Assembly (NCBI GenBank): GCA_031548675.1
Contig: JAVBQU010000099.1
Location: 1 to 17,487, forward strand
Direction of reading: 5' to 3'
Source: JAVBQU01 sp031548675
GTDB lineage: Bacteria > Bacteroidota > Bacteroidia > Bacteroidales > P3
Length of the DNA: 17,487 nucleotides
The position numbers were made by a program, and so were the translations under genes. Positions 14,414 through 17,487 of this stretch are shown piece by piece. How positions within the stretch are numbered: the first letter of the stretch is position 1; each line of letters starts with the position of its first letter. Under the pieces are notes generated by a model that was not told where the DNA came from, did not search any database, and worked only from the letters and a program-made list of their open reading frames with translations.

Positions 14414-15448
14414 ATGGGGAATACTTCTATATTAATCATTTATACAGGGGGAACTATCGGAATGATAGCCGATGCCCAAACAGGGGCTCTTTCGCCGTTT
14501 AGTTTGGAAAAGATTTTGGAACATGTACCTTCTATCAAGGATTTTCCATGCGACATAAAAAGTTATGTATTTGAACATATTATTGATTCTTCGAATATGC
14601 ACCCTAAATTTTGGGTAAAACTAGCGGATGTAATAGCTGAGAATTATAATGAATATGATGGATTCGTAGTTTTACACGGAACAGATACTATGTCCTATAC
14701 CGCTTCTGCATTAAGTTTTATGCTGGAGAACCTGAATAAACCGGTTGTACTTACAGGTTCTCAGCTGCCTATTGGAACTATACGTACGGATGGACGCGAA
14801 AATATCATTAATGCCATCGAAATTGCTATTGCCAAATCCGGCGGACAAGCTGTAGTTCCTGAAGTTACGATTTGCTTTGAAAATAAATTATACAGGGGTA
14901 ATCGTACCACCAAATTTAATGCGGAGAATTTTGATGCATTCTTATCGGGCAACTATCCATTGCTGGCAGAAACAGGCGTTCATATCAAATATATGAAAAA
15001 CCTGATTCTGCATCCGTCAGAATTACCTTTAAAAGTGTATACTCATTTAGATAACCGGATTTCTATTTTAAAACTTTATCCGGGCATCAGCCCAGAGGTT
15101 GTACATGCAGTGCTGCATACAGAAGATTTGAAAGCCGTGATTCTGGAAACATATGGTTCGGGTAACGGACCTACCGAAAAATGGTTTTTGGATGCAATTT
15201 CGGATGCTGTGGAAAGAGGTATTATCATATATAATGTTACCCAATGCAAAGCAGGGTCTGTTGATCAGGGGAAGTATGCTACCAGTTTCGATTTAGAACG
15301 TATCGGAGTAATCAGCGGATATGATATTACTACAGAATCTGCCGTTACCAAACTTATGTTTTTGTTGGGAAATTACACCGATAAAGAAGAAATAAAACGC
15401 TTATTGCAGATTTCGCTCAGAGGCGAAATTACTATAGAAAATGAATAA
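14414..15448 (+). CDS. ansA: Type I (cytoplasmic) L-asparaginase
   Basis: L-asparaginase, which hydrolyses asparagine to aspartate and ammonia. There is no signal peptide, so it is the cytoplasmic type I form. Catalytic signatures are complete: YTGGTIGM with nucleophile T14, the second triad in VVLHGTDTMSYTAS (T90, D91), and GNRTTKFNAENFDAF with K167. The run VVLTGSQLPIGTIRTDGRENI is typical of type I enzymes. Allosteric control by asparagine is known for the E. coli homologue but cannot be judged here. Its length of 344 residues is normal. It is followed by the SlyD-like gene at 26 bp and the metal hydrolase gene at 16 bp, a plausible operon. No -7 box stood out in the 75-bp gap after dnaB, so read-through from dnaB is possible. 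Confidence 0.95.
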   Translation: MGNTSILIIYTGGTIGMIADAQTGALSPFSLEKILEHVPSIKDFPCDIKSYVFEHIIDSSNMHPKFWVKLADVIAENYNEYDGFVVLHGTDTMSYTASALSFMLENLNKPVVLTGSQLPIGTIRTDGRENIINAIEIAIAKSGGQAVVPEVTICFENKLYRGNRTTKFNAENFDAFLSGNYPLLAETGVHIKYMKNLILHPSELPLKVYTHLDNRISILKLYPGISPEVVHAVLHTEDLKAVILETYGSGNGPTEKWFLDAISDAVERGIIIYNVTQCKAGSVDQGKYATSFDLERIGVISGYDITTESAVTKLMFLLGNYTDKEEIKRLLQISLRGEITIENE

Positions 15449-15474
15449 TAAATTTATACTTAAAAATTAATACT

Positions 15475-15969
15475 ATGAAAATTGTTAAAGACTCTGTTGT
15501 ATCATTGCTTTATACCTTAACCTACGATAATGCCCAAGGTGAACTTATCGAACAGATAGAAAAAGAAAATCCTTTTGTAGGATTGGTTGGTCATGCCGAT
15601 ATGCTTCAAAAATTCGAAGAGCAGATTATGGGAAAAGAAATCGGTAATAAATTTTCGGTAACTGTAAAACCGGAAGATGCTTTTGGCGAATATGATGAAG
15701 AAGCTGTTAGAGAAGTATCTGTATCAGAATTAGTAGACGAAGTTGGCATTGAAAATGATGAAATATTTGAAGGAAATGTTCTTTCTTTGGTTGATGAAGA
15801 AGATGACGAAGAATTTTCTGCCTTAATAGTTGAAGTAAGCAATGACACAGTTACTTTAGACTTAAACCATCCTTTAGCCGGAGAAACCATTCATTTTGAA
15901 GGAGAAATATTAAATATCCGTCAAGCAACAGCAGATGAAATTTCAGCAGGTTCTGTAACCAGTTTCTAA
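15475..15969 (+). CDS. SlyD-like FKBP-type peptidyl-prolyl isomerase
   Basis: A cytoplasmic FKBP-fold prolyl isomerase and chaperone of the SlyD type. The split FKBP domain starts MKIVKDSVVSLLYTLTYDNAQGELIEQ and continues through the MGKEIGNKFSVTVKPEDAFGEYDEE strand. An insert-in-flap (chaperone) domain follows, about residues 70-130, with the acidic VDEEDDEEF, and the fold closes with the diagnostic LDLNHPLAGETIHFEGEI. The His-rich metal-binding tail of E. coli SlyD is missing; the protein ends SAGSVTSF, so it is unlikely to serve as a nickel store. It is the middle gene of a three-gene cluster. slyD in the strict sense is possible but not certain, because of the missing tail. Confidence 0.92.
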   Translation: MKIVKDSVVSLLYTLTYDNAQGELIEQIEKENPFVGLVGHADMLQKFEEQIMGKEIGNKFSVTVKPEDAFGEYDEEAVREVSVSELVDEVGIENDEIFEGNVLSLVDEEDDEEFSALIVEVSNDTVTLDLNHPLAGETIHFEGEILNIRQATADEISAGSVTSF

Positions 15970-15985
15970 TTTTAAAATACGTTTT

Positions 15986-16621
15986 ATGCTTCAAGTTAAG
16001 ACCTTTCCGTTTAACGAAATTAGAGTAAATACATTGGTTGTTTATGACGACACTTTGGAATGTGCTATTATCGATCCGGCATGCTATACCGAACGCGAAC
16101 GCCAGACTTTAATTACATTTATTGAACAGCATAATCTAAAGCCAAAGTTTATCATTACAACCCATCCGCACATCGATCATATTTTAGGGATCGCAGCTAT
16201 CTGCAAGCACTTTAACCTGCCATGGACTATGCATAAAGATGGGCTTCCGTTAGTAGAAAATGCCCAAAAACATGCATTGGCGTTCAATTGGAATTATGAT
16301 GACAGCGTCAAGCCTTCAAACTTTATTAAGGAGGGGGATAGTATTACTATCGGAAATTCTACATTAAAAGTACTTTACACACCAGGTCATGCAGACGGCA
16401 GTATTTGCTTGGTTGCTAAACAAGAGCAATTTGTGATAGTAGGAGATGTGTTGTTTCAAGGAAGCATAGGCAGAACAGATTTACCTACCGGAAATTATCA
16501 AACACTCAGCCATAATATTTATCATAAACTGTTTGTTTTGGCTGATGAATTTCTGGTATATACCGGACATGGTCCCACAACTACGATTGGATATGAACGG
16601 CAAAATAATCCTTGCTTGTAA
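15986..16621 (+). CDS. Metallo-beta-lactamase-fold hydrolase, glyoxalase-II/YcbL-like
   Basis: A small metallo-hydrolase of the glyoxalase II branch, probably a thioesterase such as hydroxyacylglutathione hydrolase or a YcbL-type enzyme. All binuclear metal ligands are present: THPHIDH at 59-65 (H60, H62, D64, H65), H135 in PGHADGS, D154 in VGDVLF and H195 in GHGP. The SIGRTDLPTGN segment after the aspartate is characteristic of YcbL/Glx2 proteins. At 211 residues it lacks the C-terminal helical substrate-binding domain of classical glyoxalase II, which favours the short type. No signal peptide. It lies 16 bp after the SlyD-like gene and is followed by a very long hairpin. The true substrate is not shown by the sequence. 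Confidence 0.92.
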   Translation: MLQVKTFPFNEIRVNTLVVYDDTLECAIIDPACYTERERQTLITFIEQHNLKPKFIITTHPHIDHILGIAAICKHFNLPWTMHKDGLPLVENAQKHALAFNWNYDDSVKPSNFIKEGDSITIGNSTLKVLYTPGHADGSICLVAKQEQFVIVGDVLFQGSIGRTDLPTGNYQTLSHNIYHKLFVLADEFLVYTGHGPTTTIGYERQNNPCL

Positions 16622-16637
16622 ACATATTATAAACTCT

Positions 16638-16685
16638 ATAAATTAAAGCGATAATTCTAAATTTAGAATTATCGCTTTAATTTAT
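16638..16685 (+). terminator. 48-bp perfect palindrome, likely operon terminator
   Basis: Positions 16638-16685 are a perfect inverted repeat with a 24-bp half-site and no spacer; the centre is CTAAATTTAG. It lies 16 bp after the metal hydrolase stop and is followed by the T-rich TTATC. It would form a very stable hairpin in RNA and probably ends the ansA operon. A DNA-level role cannot be excluded. Confidence 0.7.
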
Positions 16686-16726
16686 TTATCTCCCTAAAGA
16701 AATTTCGATAAACCTAAGTTTTGCTT

Positions 16727-16734
16727 TAAATTTG
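16727..16734 (+). promoter_or_regulatory. -7 promoter element (TAAATTTG) for the GldB-like gene
   Basis: An exact TAnnTTTG match followed by C, 16 bp before the ATG at 16751. The -33 region has only a weak TTTCG near 16703-16707. Confidence 0.5.
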
Positions 16735-16750
16735 CATTTAATTAATTTTT

Positions 16751-17487
16751 ATGGAAATGAAGAAAATAATTGTTTGCCTTTTGTTTGCTTGCATGATTGC
16801 TTCTGTTTTTTTTTCATGCAAGCGTAAAACCAATACCTATACTACAAATAATGGGGTAGAAGTAAAAACTACTCAGAATCAACCGCCTAAAATCTGGCGT
16901 TATGAGCAAGCCATATTTACCATTCCTGCAGATAAGCTTGCGGAAAACCTGCAAAAGATACAAAAAGACTATCTGATTTTTTTAGATACGAATTTAACCC
17001 AGCCTAATGTTTTAAAGCAAATGGCAGAGTATCTCAATAACCCCTTTTCACAATTGCTATATAAAGATGTATCTAAAAAATATCCCAACTTATCGTGGTT
17101 GGAAAAAGATATGCAGATGCCCTTAGAGCGCTTTGTAAAAAATTTTCCTAAGTATAAAACACCTAAGATATATACTTTTATATCAGGCATCAGTTATGAA
17201 CAGAAAACTATGTTTCTTGATACAGCTCTGCTCATCAGTATTGATTGTTACTTAGGGGCTAAGTACCCTCATTACCCTTCGGCAGCTATTCCTAATTACT
17301 TGTCTGCCTATATGGATAGTGCCTATATTCTGATTGATTGCATGCATCAAATAGCAAATTCATTGGTAGATTTCAACGACGATAAAGCTACATTACTGGA
17401 TTATATGGTTTATCAAGGGAAAATGATGTATTTTCTGGATTTAACTTTGCAGGATGCCGCAACAGATGAAATGAAAATAAAATATAC
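16751..17487 (+). CDS. GldB-like gliding/T9SS-associated lipoprotein, 3' truncated
   Basis: A predicted outer-membrane-directed lipoprotein. The N-terminus MEMKKIIVCLLFACMIASVFFSC is a lipoprotein signal with lipobox cysteine C23. The following region matches the GldB family, known from Flavobacterium gliding: IWRYEQAIFTI, KTPKIYTFISGISYEQ, SIDCYLGAKYPHYPSAAIPNYL and LLDYMVYQGKMMYFLD. The reading frame is open for 245 codons to the right edge, so the end is missing; GldB proteins are about 310-330 residues. The ATG at 16757 is an alternative start two codons in. It follows a 48-bp palindrome and has its own -7 element. In F. johnsoniae gldB is needed for gliding, but homologues occur in many non-gliding Bacteroidetes, so motility should not be assumed. 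Confidence 0.85.
   Translation, partial: MEMKKIIVCLLFACMIASVFFSCKRKTNTYTTNNGVEVKTTQNQPPKIWRYEQAIFTIPADKLAENLQKIQKDYLIFLDTNLTQPNVLKQMAEYLNNPFSQLLYKDVSKKYPNLSWLEKDMQMPLERFVKNFPKYKTPKIYTFISGISYEQKTMFLDTALLISIDCYLGAKYPHYPSAAIPNYLSAYMDSAYILIDCMHQIANSLVDFNDDKATLLDYMVYQGKMMYFLDLTLQDAATDEMKIKY

Noticed and set aside
1..17487. CRISPR array, defence system, prophage or insertion sequence
   Set aside because: No regularly spaced repeats with unique spacers, no nuclease or transposase genes, and no tRNA-flanked direct repeats were seen; nearly all large frames are assigned.

Overview
The window is a plus-strand-only stretch of an AT-rich Bacteroidota (Bacteroidetes) chromosome. Four signs point to the phylum: TAnnTTTG-type -7 promoter elements upstream of several genes with no clear Shine-Dalgarno signals, a type IX secretion (T9SS) C-terminal sorting domain, the small DUF4295 protein next to ribosomal protein L33, and a GldB-type lipoprotein at the right edge. 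The genus cannot be told from the sequence. All 17 protein genes read left to right; the first and last are cut by the window edges. No tRNA, rRNA, CRISPR array, transposase or prophage gene was seen.

Layout. (1) 2-616: C-terminal part of the glycine-cleavage aminomethyltransferase GcvT. (2) 617-815: an intergenic spacer built largely from degenerate 7-bp repeats, two blocks of which face each other as an inverted repeat. (3) 816-4199: a Wzz-like chain-length regulator, a Wzy/WaaL-like O-antigen polymerase or ligase, and a biotin-protein ligase. The last two meet in a cluster of GC-rich palindromic repeats that supplies the C-terminal tail of one protein and the N-terminal extension of the other. 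(4) 4351-6094: two secreted proteins behind a good Bacteroidetes promoter. One has a C-terminal WPDYVF/coiled-coil module; the other has a fibronectin-III-like domain and a T9SS sorting domain. A perfect-palindrome terminator follows. (5) 6263-12097: a 915-residue GT-C-like membrane protein, a GT9 (heptosyltransferase-type) glycosyltransferase and a CLC chloride channel/transporter with two CBS domains, closely spaced as one likely operon. (6) 12310-12669: rpmG (L33) and the DUF4295 small protein, with a terminator. (7) 12761-14338: the replicative helicase DnaB. (8) 14414-16621: a cytoplasmic type I asparaginase, a SlyD-like FKBP prolyl isomerase and a glyoxalase-II-like metallo-beta-lactamase-fold hydrolase, ended by a 48-bp perfect palindrome. 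(9) 16751 to the edge: a GldB-like lipoprotein.

How it fits together. Wzz, Wzy/WaaL, the GT-C-like protein and the GT9 enzyme suggest a scattered surface-polysaccharide or LPS locus, with T9SS-exported cargo in the middle and a T9SS/gliding-associated lipoprotein nearby. The rest is housekeeping: one-carbon metabolism, biotinylation, ribosome, replication, nitrogen metabolism and folding. I found no convincing new multi-gene system. The most interesting observations are the heptamer-repeat spacer, the palindromic repeats translated into two adjacent proteins, the very long hairpin at 16638-16685, the almost leaderless dnaB promoter arrangement, and the valine at the proton-glutamate position of the CLC protein.
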